From NCBI RefSeq assembly GCF_014287675.1, contig NZ_JACOPQ010000021.1, positions 1 through 50,946 of the forward strand: 50,946 nucleotides of DNA, read 5' to 3'. Positions 25,159 through 33,613 of the stretch are shown here, piece by piece (position 1 is the first letter of the stretch; each line of letters starts with the position of its first letter). The position numbers and the translations under genes are program-made. The notes under the pieces were generated by a model, which saw nothing but the letters and a program-made list of their open reading frames with translations, searched no databases and was not told where the DNA came from. This DNA is from Lawsonibacter faecis (GTDB lineage: Bacteria; Bacillota; Clostridia; Oscillospirales; Oscillospiraceae).

Positions 25159-28100
25159 TTATTTGACGGCGCGTTCCCTCTTTTTCTCCTTGAGCATGGG
25201 CACTGCAACCGTCGCCGCGGCAAAGACCGCCAGCGAGACGATCAGGGAGACGGCGATGGTTACGAGAATGCCGCCGCCTGCCTCGCCGGGGTCGCCCTTG
25301 TCGCCCTTCTCGCCCCGGGGCCCCTCGGGCCCCTGGACGCCCTGGCCGCTGACCGCGCCGCCGGCACCGCCGTTGGACACCGTGTAGTAGTACTCCGTGC
25401 CGTCGCTCAGGACGAAGGCGTAGTAGTCCACACTGCCGATGGAGCCGATTTTCTCCATGCCCTCCATGCCCACGGATGCAAAGGCGTTGGCGCCGTTCTC
25501 CGTCACCGTGACGGTGAAGGCGGCGGTGTTGCCCAGGCCGAAGCCGCCGGTCGCGGAGTTGCGGTAGAGCTGGCCCGCCGCCGCGTCGGGGTAGAGCTTG
25601 GCGATGCCGACGGTGTAGGCCCCGGCCTTGGCGGTGTCGGCCACCGTACCCGTAATCTTTCCGTCCGTCACCGCGAGGCCGTCGGGCAGCGCGCCCGTCA
25701 GCACGATGTACCGGGCTCCCTCCGTGCCGTCGGAGACCGTGAGGTCCACCGCCTCGCCGGGCCGGACGCTGGCCTCGGTGACGGCGCGGTCGCTCAGGGC
25801 ATAGGTCACGGAGCCGTCCTTGACAAAGGCCATGGCCGCGCTGTTGGCCTGGGTGTAGAGGATGTGCTTGGCAGTGTTGTGGAGGGCGGTGAGCTGGGTG
25901 GGGGTGTTGGCCTCCGGGGAGTTCACGATCCGGGCGATGGTGCCCTCCCGGCTGTCCAGGGACATATCGTTGCCCGCGCGGATCATCTGGTTGGCGTTCA
26001 TGCACTCCTCGCCCGCACCGTGGGCGTCGGTGATGACCACGCCCTTGAAGCCCCATTCCTCACGGGTAAGCTGGGTCAGAAAGGCGTAGTTCGCGCCGGT
26101 CCACTGGAAGCCGATGCGGTTGAAGGCGCTCATCGCGCCGTTGGAGCCGCCCTTCTTGACGGCCCACTCGAAGACCTTGAAATAGTTCTCGCGCATGGTC
26201 TGCTCGTCGGCCCACACGGCCACGCCGTTGGTGTCGCGGTTGGACTCCTGGTCATTGAGCGCGTAGTGCTTCATAAAGGTGACCATGCCCTTGCTCCGCG
26301 CGCCGGCCACGACCTCGGAGAGCATATAGGCGGACAGGGTTGCGTCCTCGGAGTAATACTCGAAGTTACGGCCGGAGAAGGGAGAGCGGTGGATGTTTCC
26401 GCCGGGGGCGTACCAGCCCACAATGTGGGCCCAGAGTCCGTATTCGCCCACCAGGACGCCCTGCTCGTGGGCCAGGTCCTTGTTCCAGGTGCAGCCCACC
26501 AGGGTCTCGGTGCCGAAGGAGAACTTGGTATCGCTGGCGAAGGGCTTGATGAGGGCGTCGCCGCCGCCGACCCACGCGCCGGTGAGGCCCGCGCAGCCGT
26601 CGGAGTGGCCCGCCACGGGGATGCCCAGCTCGGGGATGCCGTTGAACTGGAATTGGGTGGCCTCCATCAGGCCGTAGGCCTGGTCCACGGTGAGCTGGCT
26701 CAGGAATTCGTCCCACTTGGGATCGTCGTAGTCGAGGCCGGTCATGTCGGAGAGCTGGATGGGCGCGGCCTGCGTATAGGCCTGGGCGGCAAACGCGGGC
26801 GCCGCGGCGGAGTACCAGGGGGAGCCCTCGTCATAGCCGGGGTTGATGACCGCGTTGTCCGGCGTGGCGCCCTCGATCAGGGGCATGTCCAGGTTCTTCA
26901 GCCACGCCTCATCCTTCGCCAGGTCCTCAAAGGCGGGGGCCTTGGGGAAGGTGCCCTCCCAGTCGCTGCGGGAGAGGACATGCCCCTCCATCTCGTCGGT
27001 GGAGGCCTGGAACAGGACCTTGATCTCCGCGCCGGTGGCGAGGTCGTTGTCGATGTTCTGATCCGTGCCCGTCAGGGTGCGCTTTTCCCCGTTTTTCCAG
27101 GCGTCGTGGGCATTTTTGCCGATGTAGAGGTCGTAACTGCCCGCATCCAGCTCGAAGCCCTTGTGGCCGTCGCCGTCCTTGTCGTAGGCGTCGAAGGAGG
27201 CCATGTCGAAAGCGTCGAAGGAGAGGGTGAGGGTCTGGCTTTCGGAGGGGCGCAGGAGGGCCGTCTTCTCAAACGCGCCCAGCACCACGTGGGACTTCTC
27301 GGTCTGACCAGGTGCATAGGGGGCGGAGAAGTAGAGCTGCACCACGTCCTTACCCGCATACATCCCCGTGTTGGTCACCGTCACGTCCACCGAGATCTTG
27401 GTCTCCGGGGTCAGAGTGGGGGTGTCCATCCTGGCCTCGCCCACCATCCACTCGAACTCGGTGTACGAGAGGCCGTAGCCGAAGGGGTAGTTCACCGCCG
27501 CATCGTACCAGGCGTCCCCGTCGGTGAAGCCCCGGGTCTCATAGTACTTATAGCCGACGTATACGCCCTCCTCGTACTCCACGCCGAAGACGCCGTTTTC
27601 AAAGTTGTTCTTATAGGGCGTCCCGTCGTCCAGGGTGTACTGGTTGCCCGCCGTATCGCTGAGGTACACGCCGATGTTGTTGTTGCCGAAATTTTGCCAG
27701 GTGGGGTCCTGGGTAAAGTCGGCGGCGAAGGTGTCCGTCAGTCTGCCGGAGGGGGTGACGGCGCCGCTCAGAATTTTGCCGATGGCGTCGAAGCCGTTCT
27801 GGCCGGCGCCGGGGGCGAAGATGACGGACTGAATCTTGTCGTTGTTGACGACGATTTCCCGGTCAAGCTCCATGGCGTTGGAGCTGTTCACAATGAGGAC
27901 GACTTTATCGAACCGGGCGGTGACCTCATTGATCAGCGCCTCCTCGTTGTCGTCCAGCTCCAGATAGTGCTCGTGGGGGTCGCTGGTCCGGCCCTCGCCG
28001 CCGTAGTAGACGTAGCCGCCGTCCGCCGCCTCGTCGAAGGTGGGATACACCCGGGCGTTTCCGCTCTCGGGGACCTTGCCCTCGTCCTCCTGGGAGACAT

Positions 28101-28707
28101 AGGAGGTCCTGGGGAGGTCGGTTCCCTCGCCGCCGGTGCGGGAGATCACGATGACCGCCGCGTCGCCATAGTCGTCGTAGGAGGCTTTCACCGCGTCGGT
28201 GTACTTGTCCTGGGGCGTCTCAGCCGTGGGGAAATAGGAGTGGTAATTGTAGGAGCTGAAACCCATGGAAGGCCGGGCCGGGCCGGAGGCCTCCTCGTCG
28301 CTGTAAAAACCCTCCAGCACCGGGTTGACGCGGAAGCCGGCGCTCTTCAGGCTGTCCAGGATGCCCACCGTGTTGTCCGGCGTGCCGCCGGAGGAGCCCG
28401 AGCCGGAATACACGGGGTTGACCGAGTTCTTGCCGAACACGCTAATATCCCTGACGGCGGTGCCGTAGGGGAGGCCGCCCTCCCCGTTCTTCAGGAGCAC
28501 GAAGCCCTCCGCGCCGATCTGCCTGTTGAGCTGCGCCTCCGCGTCGATAACCGCCTGCCAGCTGCTGTAGCCTGTGGCGTACTGCCCTGCCGCGCCCTCC
28601 GCGCCGGCGGTGGAAGCGAGACCGCCCAGGGGCGAGAGGAGCAAGACCGCAGCCATCGACAGCGACAGCAGCGACCCGCTCTTTCTCCGGTTTCCTGCCT
28701 TCTTCAT
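25159..28707 (-). CDS. GH3 glycosidase with collagen-like stalk and C-terminal membrane anchor
   Basis: This 1182-residue protein has a signal peptide (1-36), then swapped GH3 order. The C-type domain (about 50-400) starts EGFVLLKNGEGGLPYG; a fibronectin-III-like part (about 430-560) follows; the catalytic barrel (about 640-950) has its likely nucleophile Asp in GFKGVVITDAHG near 889. An Ig-like module (990-1050) follows. A collagen-like Gly-X-Y stretch (1119-1144, GPEGPRGEKGDKGDPGEAG) leads into a membrane helix (1146-1168) and a basic tail. The start follows GGAGGTTCGGAAC. It is the first gene of the GH3 transcript, about 140 bases downstream of the kinase gene. It is similar in layout to the other GH3 but has a removable signal and one anchor. 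Confidence 0.88.
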   Translation of the reverse strand: MKKAGNRRKSGSLLSLSMAAVLLLSPLGGLASTAGAEGAAGQYATGYSSWQAVIDAEAQLNRQIGAEGFVLLKNGEGGLPYGTAVRDISVFGKNSVNPVYSGSGSSGGTPDNTVGILDSLKSAGFRVNPVLEGFYSDEEASGPARPSMGFSSYNYHSYFPTAETPQDKYTDAVKASYDDYGDAAVIVISRTGGEGTDLPRTSYVSQEDEGKVPESGNARVYPTFDEAADGGYVYYGGEGRTSDPHEHYLELDDNEEALINEVTARFDKVVLIVNSSNAMELDREIVVNNDKIQSVIFAPGAGQNGFDAIGKILSGAVTPSGRLTDTFAADFTQDPTWQNFGNNNIGVYLSDTAGNQYTLDDGTPYKNNFENGVFGVEYEEGVYVGYKYYETRGFTDGDAWYDAAVNYPFGYGLSYTEFEWMVGEARMDTPTLTPETKISVDVTVTNTGMYAGKDVVQLYFSAPYAPGQTEKSHVVLGAFEKTALLRPSESQTLTLSFDAFDMASFDAYDKDGDGHKGFELDAGSYDLYIGKNAHDAWKNGEKRTLTGTDQNIDNDLATGAEIKVLFQASTDEMEGHVLSRSDWEGTFPKAPAFEDLAKDEAWLKNLDMPLIEGATPDNAVINPGYDEGSPWYSAAAPAFAAQAYTQAAPIQLSDMTGLDYDDPKWDEFLSQLTVDQAYGLMEATQFQFNGIPELGIPVAGHSDGCAGLTGAWVGGGDALIKPFASDTKFSFGTETLVGCTWNKDLAHEQGVLVGEYGLWAHIVGWYAPGGNIHRSPFSGRNFEYYSEDATLSAYMLSEVVAGARSKGMVTFMKHYALNDQESNRDTNGVAVWADEQTMRENYFKVFEWAVKKGGSNGAMSAFNRIGFQWTGANYAFLTQLTREEWGFKGVVITDAHGAGEECMNANQMIRAGNDMSLDSREGTIARIVNSPEANTPTQLTALHNTAKHILYTQANSAAMAFVKDGSVTYALSDRAVTEASVRPGEAVDLTVSDGTEGARYIVLTGALPDGLAVTDGKITGTVADTAKAGAYTVGIAKLYPDAAAGQLYRNSATGGFGLGNTAAFTVTVTENGANAFASVGMEGMEKIGSIGSVDYYAFVLSDGTEYYYTVSNGGAGGAVSGQGVQGPEGPRGEKGDKGDPGEAGGGILVTIAVSLIVSLAVFAAATVAVPMLKEKKRERAVK

Positions 28708-28757
28708 GTTCCGAACCTCCTGTTTTGTTTTGGTGAATGCGCCAAAAATCTGATACC

Positions 28758-28785
28758 AGTTTACGGTCCGCCCTGTATTTTTCAA
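28758..28785 (-). promoter_or_regulatory. Promoter candidate of the GH3 operon
   Basis: On the minus strand TTGAAA (28785-28780) and TAAACT (28763-28758) are 16 bases apart, just after the kinase terminator. It would give a leader of about 45 nt before the GH3 ATG. Confidence 0.45.
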
Positions 28786-28799
28786 TCGAAATGACAAAA

Positions 28800-28836
28800 C
28801 CCGTCGGTTTTGCGGCAAAAGCCGAAAACCGACGGG
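28800..28836 (-). terminator. Terminator of the two-component operon
   Basis: A 12-bp stem (CCCGTCGGTTTT) and a 4-bp inner stem with a four-base loop, followed on the minus strand by GTTTTGT, lie 12 bases after the kinase stop. This separates regulator transcription from the GH3 genes. Confidence 0.75.
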
Positions 28837-28847
28837 TGAAATGCAGT

Positions 28848-30134
28848 TTATGTTGTCCGCCGCGCCTGAACGGCCAGCGGTAAAACCAGGTCCACGCGGA
28901 AAATATCGCCGTTGGTGGAGAAGATCAGATCGCCGCCGTACTTGTCGGCGATCATCCTCATGCTCTTCACGCCGAAGCCGTGGTAGCCGCGGTCCTTCCG
29001 GGTGACGGGCAGTCCGTCCTGAAACTCCATCTTTCCGGAAAAGAAATTCTCGATGCGTATGACGAAGAAATCGTCCCGGCAGAGCTCGGTGATGCTGATG
29101 GCCCTCCTGTCCTCGTCCAGCGCCTCCACACTCTCCATGGCGTTTTCCAGCGCGTTGCAGAAGAAGGAGTAGATGTCGCTCTGCTTCATGCCGTTCAGGT
29201 GCGCACCGTTCACGAGGCAGGTCATCCGGACCTTTTTCCGCTGGCACAGGAGCCCCTTCTCCATCAGGACGATGTCCAGGGCCTCGTTGCCCGTTTTGAA
29301 GTCCGTGTCGTAGACCTCGATGGCGCCGGCGAGCTTTTGCAGATCCTCCTTGTCCGCGAAGCTCAGCGCCGTGAGCTGGTGGCGCAGGTCGTGGCACTTG
29401 ACGTTGATGAGGTCGATGCTGCTCTTGCTCTCCTGGAGCTGATATTTTGCCGCGGAGAGCATATGCCGCATGACGGCCATCTCCGTCTCGTTTTTCTTCA
29501 GCCTGACGAACGACTGCTCCAGGGCGAGGCTCAGAAGGCAGGCCATGTCCGAGAAGAGACAGATGATGATGACGGAGCCGTGATTCCCCGAGTTCAGGGC
29601 GTAGACGACGCCGAAGAAGGAGATGTAGACCGTCACCAGCAGCACCACGCCCGACAGCAAAAGCTGCGGCTTGTTGTCCACCCGTATTCCCTCGTCCCGG
29701 CTCAACCGCTTTTTGAACAGAAGCCAGGCCCCGGAATACAGGAGGGCGCAGAGGGCCAGCAGGACCAGCAGGTTCACCCACCCGGGCAGGGCCATCCCAA
29801 AGAGCGCGTTGACGATGGTGTGGGTCTGGTAGGCGATGTGCTGCATACAGTAGGCGAAGATGCCCACGAACAGGTACGACCACACATCCCCCCTGCACCC
29901 GGCGACCATCATCACGAAGGACAGCGCGAAGACGACGAGGTATTTCGTGGCCGAGAGCCACATCCCCAGCCCCTTGCCGTCCCAGAGGAGCGAGACCAGC
30001 AGCGCGGGGATACAGCCCAGCGCCATCCGCGCCCCGTAGTGTCTGCGCTTGGGCAGCGGCGCGCAGACGGCGAGCTCCGCCGCCAAAAGGGTGGCGGCGA
30101 AGTTCAGTTTGTCGTACCATATCCAAAAATCCAT
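28848..30134 (-). CDS. AgrC/VirS-type sensor histidine kinase (GHKL)
   Basis: This 428-residue kinase has about six membrane helices in residues 1-210 and a cytoplasmic part from 215. The likely phospho-acceptor His is in VKCHDLRHQL (near 250), the N box in FFCNALENAMESV (near 325) and the G box in GYHGFGVKSM (near 395). This layout matches the HPK10 group, whose members usually sense peptides. The ATG follows GAGAGGG. The response regulator gene ends 16 bases upstream. No agrB- or agrD-like gene is seen nearby, so the signal is unknown. The downstream GH3 genes are the obvious candidate targets. Confidence 0.88.
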   Translation of the reverse strand: MDFWIWYDKLNFAATLLAAELAVCAPLPKRRHYGARMALGCIPALLVSLLWDGKGLGMWLSATKYLVVFALSFVMMVAGCRGDVWSYLFVGIFAYCMQHIAYQTHTIVNALFGMALPGWVNLLVLLALCALLYSGAWLLFKKRLSRDEGIRVDNKPQLLLSGVVLLVTVYISFFGVVYALNSGNHGSVIIICLFSDMACLLSLALEQSFVRLKKNETEMAVMRHMLSAAKYQLQESKSSIDLINVKCHDLRHQLTALSFADKEDLQKLAGAIEVYDTDFKTGNEALDIVLMEKGLLCQRKKVRMTCLVNGAHLNGMKQSDIYSFFCNALENAMESVEALDEDRRAISITELCRDDFFVIRIENFFSGKMEFQDGLPVTRKDRGYHGFGVKSMRMIADKYGGDLIFSTNGDIFRVDLVLPLAVQARRTT

Positions 30135-30150
30135 AGCCGTATCCCTCTCA

Positions 30151-30846
30151 TCACCTGAACGAGCCGGTCAGGGCGCTCATAAATTCTTTCTTCCGCGAAC
30201 GGCTGATTTGGAGCTCCTCGCCGTTGACGTTGACCAAAAAGCCGTCGACGGCCTTGCAGTAGCGCAGGTTGACGATATAGCAGGTGTTGCAGCGGGCAAA
30301 GCCGTGGGCGTTCAGCTGCTTCTCCAGCTCCCGCATACTCGGCCCCCGCATGGTGTAGTCCCCCTCGACGGTGTGGAACGTCAGGTTGTGTCCTGAGGAC
30401 TCGATGTAGACGACCTTGTCGGCGGAAAACCTGTGTGCGCCGCCCTGCACCGGCAGGGCAAACGAGTAAGCGTCCCGGCTCTTGGCCTGCCGGATGCGCT
30501 CCATCCGCATCTTCAGATCCGAATAGAACACGGGCTTGAGAAAATAATCCAGGGCGTTGACTTCATAGCCGTTGATGGCGTACTTGGCCATATTCGTCAC
30601 GAAAATGAGGAAGACGTCGCCGTCCAGCTCCCGCAGCCGCCGGGCCGCCTCAATGCCGTTCAGGTCGGGCAGCTCAATGTCCATGAAGACCACGTCGTAT
30701 ATGGCGGGATACCCGTCGAGAAAGGACAGCGCGGTATCAAAGGTCGAGGAGACGATGGACTCCCCCGTCTCCTCAGCGTACCGCCGCAGGTGCTCCGCCA
30801 TCTGCTCCGCCGCCTTATTGTCATCCTCCACAATCGCCGCGTGCAT
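30151..30846 (-). CDS. LytTR-type response regulator
   Basis: This 231-residue protein has an N-terminal receiver domain with acidic residues VEDD (near 5-8), the likely phosphorylated Asp in VFMDIELP (near 55) and TN/K signature residues (FVTNM, LKPV). The C-terminal LytTR DNA-binding domain (about 130-228) carries VVYIESSGHNLTFHT and the end motif YIVNLRYCKAVDGF. I chose ATG at 30846 because AGAGG lies 8 bases upstream; an ATG two codons earlier is too close to that site. It forms an operon with the kinase. LytTR regulators usually bind paired 9-bp repeats. Confidence 0.88.
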   Translation of the reverse strand: MHAAIVEDDNKAAEQMAEHLRRYAEETGESIVSSTFDTALSFLDGYPAIYDVVFMDIELPDLNGIEAARRLRELDGDVFLIFVTNMAKYAINGYEVNALDYFLKPVFYSDLKMRMERIRQAKSRDAYSFALPVQGGAHRFSADKVVYIESSGHNLTFHTVEGDYTMRGPSMRELEKQLNAHGFARCNTCYIVNLRYCKAVDGFLVNVNGEELQISRSRKKEFMSALTGSFR

Positions 30847-30855
30847 ATTCATCAC

Positions 30856-31496
30856 CTCTTTTGATCAGCCAGTTTCCGCGCGAGTGTAAGCCGGAGCCAA
30901 GAGCAAGATCGCGATCCAAACCGTAATGTGAAAGAAGCGGTGTTTTTTTATTGCTTAAAGCCGGAAAAACCCGGCATAAAGGGTCATAGGGCGGCATAAG
31001 GAAAGCCCGTAAACCCTTGAAAATAGGGCATTTTTCAAGAATAGCCTATATTGTGTCATATCTCCGCAAGGGGCGTTTTTGTACGGCTGGGCACCAATCG
31101 GGCACCACGGAAAGGCAGGTAAAATGGCAGAAAAGCTAATTGCACAGGGCATACTGCGCCCCTCGGGGGAAGTATGCCGGGACAAGTGTAACCTTTTGTC
31201 GGGGGCGTATGTGCCGCCCTTTGTGGAAATGCTCTGAACGGTCACGGGCGGAGACAAGGCCACGGCGGAGCACGTGTATAGCCGCCGCAGGCCGTCCCCC
31301 ATATCATAGCGCAAAGCCGCCTCCGACACAAGGCTGGGAAATTGAAATCAGCAGATGGAGAAATATGGATGATACGAAATGCGCCGTCATTGGGACAAGT
31401 GCGGCGCATTTGTCAAGTGTGAGCCAGGCCAAACGGTTGTGGCTCGTTTTTTATACCCAAAAATAAGGAGGTATTTATGGCAGACGATAGGACCCC
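30856..31496. other. Intergenic debris at the left part of the island
   Basis: No intact gene is seen. It contains a GATCGCGATC palindrome (30906-30915), a direct repeat GGGCACC (two copies near 31090) of the sort found around integrase attachment regions, and a hairpin with AAATGCGCCG arms (about 31377-31411). A strong Shine-Dalgarno and ATG at 31477 opens only 15 codons (MADDRTPSSEG). Fragments such as MRRHWDKCGAFVKCEPGQ in a plus frame suggest decayed genes of a mobile element. Confidence 0.45.
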
Positions 31497-31625
31497 GTCC
31501 TCAGAGGGGACGGTGAGGCTGTAGGCGCCCTGGGCACTGTCCATGTTGTCGCCTGGGGTAATGAACCGGATGTCCTTCTGCACAAAGTATTTGTCCAGGT
31601 ACATCCCGGCCTCATACTTCAACAT
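31497..31625 (-). pseudogene. Serine recombinase, internal fragment
   Basis: The minus strand reads MLKYEAGMYLDKYFVQKDIRF followed closely by GDNMDS. This resembles the part of large serine recombinases after the catalytic region, where a phrase like 'RFIAVNDNYDS' follows the long helix. Neither the N-terminal catalytic Ser region nor the rest of the enzyme is present. It points to an excised or decayed integrative element. Confidence 0.5.
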
Positions 31626-31661
31626 AATGCTGGTCCCATATCTATGATTGATGTGGTCATC

Positions 31662-32150
31662 TTATAGGAACAAAGCGACCGCACAATAGACAAGTAGTAG
31701 AGCCATCACAAGGTTGACCGCTTTTGTATGCCTTGAAAAGAACTTACAGATGGCCGACCCGAACAGCGCCCATACGAAAGAGCCGGACGCCCCGATCAGC
31801 GCCAAGAGGACGGTAAATCCAATCACCGCCCCGGTGGAGCGGTAGACCGGCAAGATGTAGAGCGTCATGGCGGTGATTGCGTAAATATAGATCTTCGGAT
31901 TCAGGATCATGCCGGAAAGAAAGCTGGCCTCTTTCCCGTCGTCCGCCTCTACGCCGGCGGAGCTTCTCCACACCTTCCAAGCAAGATAAAGCATATAGGC
32001 CGCACCTACGAACTGCATAAAAATCTTTACTTTTGGTAGATAGGCAGATAGCGTGGTGCTGAACAGGGTGCAGACCGACATCACGGCTGCAAACCCGGCC
32101 AGGATATTGAAATTGATGCAGATGGCCAGCGATTTTCCATTACAAGAGGG
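31662..32150 (-). pseudogene. LysE/RhtB-family exporter, 5'-truncated
   Basis: About 160 codons match the C-terminal part of LysE-type exporters: NILAGFAAVMSVCTL, VKIFMQFVGAAYMLYLAWK and SGMILNPKIYIYAITAMTLY, followed by two further membrane helices. The family's N-terminal helix with its PGP motif is absent. The frame stays open upstream to 32357 but encodes unrelated sequence through a palindrome and a tRNA-like fragment, so this is a truncation and not an intact 231-residue gene. Confidence 0.7.
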
Positions 32151-32333
32151 GAGAGCATTCGATTTTAAGCTGACAGCGTACACTCGTATCGAAACGTCGG
32201 GAACGAGGCCGCGATCCTGCACATGATCATATGGAACCCTTGAATTGAAACAATTTTTGTGAGTGGGTCTAATTGGAAAGAAGAGATGCTGGAATACTGT
32301 GGGAGACCTGGGTAAGCGCATTGGTGCATAGAA

Positions 32334-32374
32334 AAATCCCATGAAATCATATGTCATATGATTTCATGGGATTT
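32334..32374 (-). terminator. Perfect 20-bp palindrome, terminator-like on the minus strand
   Basis: Two 20-base arms (outer part AAATCCCATGAAATC) flank a single T. On the minus strand the stem is followed by a T5 run and is directly preceded by a tRNA-like 3' end, so it looks like the old terminator of a tRNA gene. Confidence 0.6.
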
Positions 32375-32405
32375 GGTGGACTTCTACGGGATCAACCCGA
32401 CGACC
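32374..32405 (-). pseudogene. tRNA 3'-end remnant (T arm, acceptor and CCA)
   Basis: Read on the minus strand it ends GTAGAAGTCCACCA and has GGGTTGATCCC where a T arm would be, one base short of the normal T loop. About 26 of 32 positions match the 3' end of the intact tRNA-Ala at 36071-36102. No matching 5' half lies upstream. It could be an old attachment-site duplication or a dead tRNA. Confidence 0.4.
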
Positions 32406-32477
32406 AGGCGAATAAGAACCGTTCACCGTTCGAGGAATAATCTATATATGAGTCTTGTGTTTTTATCGGAAAATTGC

Positions 32478-32514
32478 AGAAAGGCCGTGAAATCATTGAT
32501 TTCACGGCCTTTCT
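32478..32514. repeat. Perfect 18-bp palindrome
   Basis: Arms AGAAAGGCCGTGAAATCA flank one T. The inner TGAAATCA matches part of the palindrome at 32334-32374. It may be a terminator or a site from the mobile element; 32515-32666 shows no gene. Confidence 0.5.
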
Positions 32515-32666
32515 TGTCCTGTGTTGATAAAAAAGATGCAGCCCGGAACGGGGCCCCGCACAGTAGGGCGGCGCTTTTTCGCAGTGCGAGCGTTTTGCTG
32601 CAGAAGAAAACCTTGGCAGAGAAAGAACCATTTGCCCCGAGCATGTTAAATTCCCCAGGATTCCAT

Positions 32667-32700
32667 AAAAATAACCACACCATTAGGTGTGGTTATTTTT
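32667..32700. terminator. Terminator of the ATPase/TOPRIM operon
   Basis: A 15-bp perfect stem (AAAAATAACCACACC) with an ATTA loop is flanked by A5 and T5 and works on either strand. It lies about 145 bases past the TOPRIM stop. Confidence 0.8.
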
Positions 32701-32845
32701 ATGTCTTTGCTTAACACTTTAGATGCCGGTGTCTCCACGATATAGCAAGGCATCAAAAGGAGAGACGCATTTAGATTAGCAAAATACGTACAGTTAGCCA
32801 AACACCTATTCGTTATTTGATTAATGAATTCTCAACGATGAATGA

Positions 32846-33613
32846 TTATTGGCAAGAGGCTATTGCCGTGGAAATGCAACCATAATGTGTAGCGATCGCT
32901 TTAGTTTCTTCCCAAGGACAAGCCATGACTAAACCTTTAAATAATTCAGTAGAGTGGTCTGGGTTAGTAATTGCAATAGCCGCTGAATACTCTGCCTTAG
33001 TAATTTGTCGGTTATGTGTCAAATAGTTGCTTAATTTTTCCGAAGCAATCAAATCATGCACATATTTACTGGCTTGTGCAGCGATAAAGCTTTCTTGTGC
33101 TCCATGTTCTGCTAAAGCATGCAGTAATACAGTTTCGATTGCACCTTCACTATCAAAAGGAATAACGATAGGCATAATCTGCATCGCAATCTGCTGTCCG
33201 TTAGCTGATGTCGTATATTTGCAAATTTTATGATTTTCTAATGTGATAGTGTCGGAAAACCAAGTCGCTAGCTCATTGACGACATCATCGTGCTTACGAG
33301 CGTCACAATCCTTGATGATTACGATAGATTCAATCATACTGTGGGGATAACTGGAGTTAATGTGGAGAATATCATTTATAGCATCCTGCATTCGATCCTG
33401 ACCGCCAACTGCCCATATAGAAGCATAATCACGGGTGTGATTAGCATCACTAGTAATATACTGAACATCTTGAGTGTGATCTTTGGGTTTAATTTTATAA
33501 TAAGGCCAAGTTTTCTTAAAGTCTTTATCTATTACCCATCCATCAGTTTTATGGAGAAAATAAGCGATAAACCAAAGATCATCTTTGCCCTCACAAAGTA
33601 TAATAGATCTCAT
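32846..33613 (-). CDS. TOPRIM-domain protein (DUF3226/DUF4435-like), partner of the AAA ATPase
   Basis: This 255-residue protein begins with a TOPRIM-like motif LCEGKDD (Glu8) and has the acidic DxD motif in VIIKDCDARK (Asp102, Asp104). A later phrase EGAIETVLLHAL near 166-177 recalls the conserved end of DUF3226. TOPRIM folds of this kind cut or nick nucleic acid in OLD, Gabija, PARIS and AbiL-type systems. Its ATG overlaps the ATPase stop in ATGA (33613-33610), so the two are translationally coupled. GC content is far below that of the flanking core genes. Nuclease activity and a defence role are inferred; no experiment on this family member is known to me. Confidence 0.65.
   Translation of the reverse strand: MRSIILCEGKDDLWFIAYFLHKTDGWVIDKDFKKTWPYYKIKPKDHTQDVQYITSDANHTRDYASIWAVGGQDRMQDAINDILHINSSYPHSMIESIVIIKDCDARKHDDVVNELATWFSDTITLENHKICKYTTSANGQQIAMQIMPIVIPFDSEGAIETVLLHALAEHGAQESFIAAQASKYVHDLIASEKLSNYLTHNRQITKAEYSAAIAITNPDHSTELFKGLVMACPWEETKAIATHYGCISTAIASCQ

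Noticed and set aside
20565..28794. Very long plus-strand frames opposite the GH3 genes (898 and 1249 codons)
   Set aside because: Antisense shadows in GC-rich DNA; the minus strand encodes complete GH3 and lipoprotein sequences with motifs.
28708..30126. Possible fusion of the GH3 protein with the kinase region (one open frame of 1655 codons)
   Set aside because: The upstream part is the kinase gene read in the wrong frame; a terminator, promoter, ribosome-binding site and signal peptide mark the true GH3 start at 28707.
31662..32357. Complete 231-residue LysE-type exporter
   Set aside because: Only the part below about 32150 matches the family; the rest runs through a palindrome and tRNA-like sequence.
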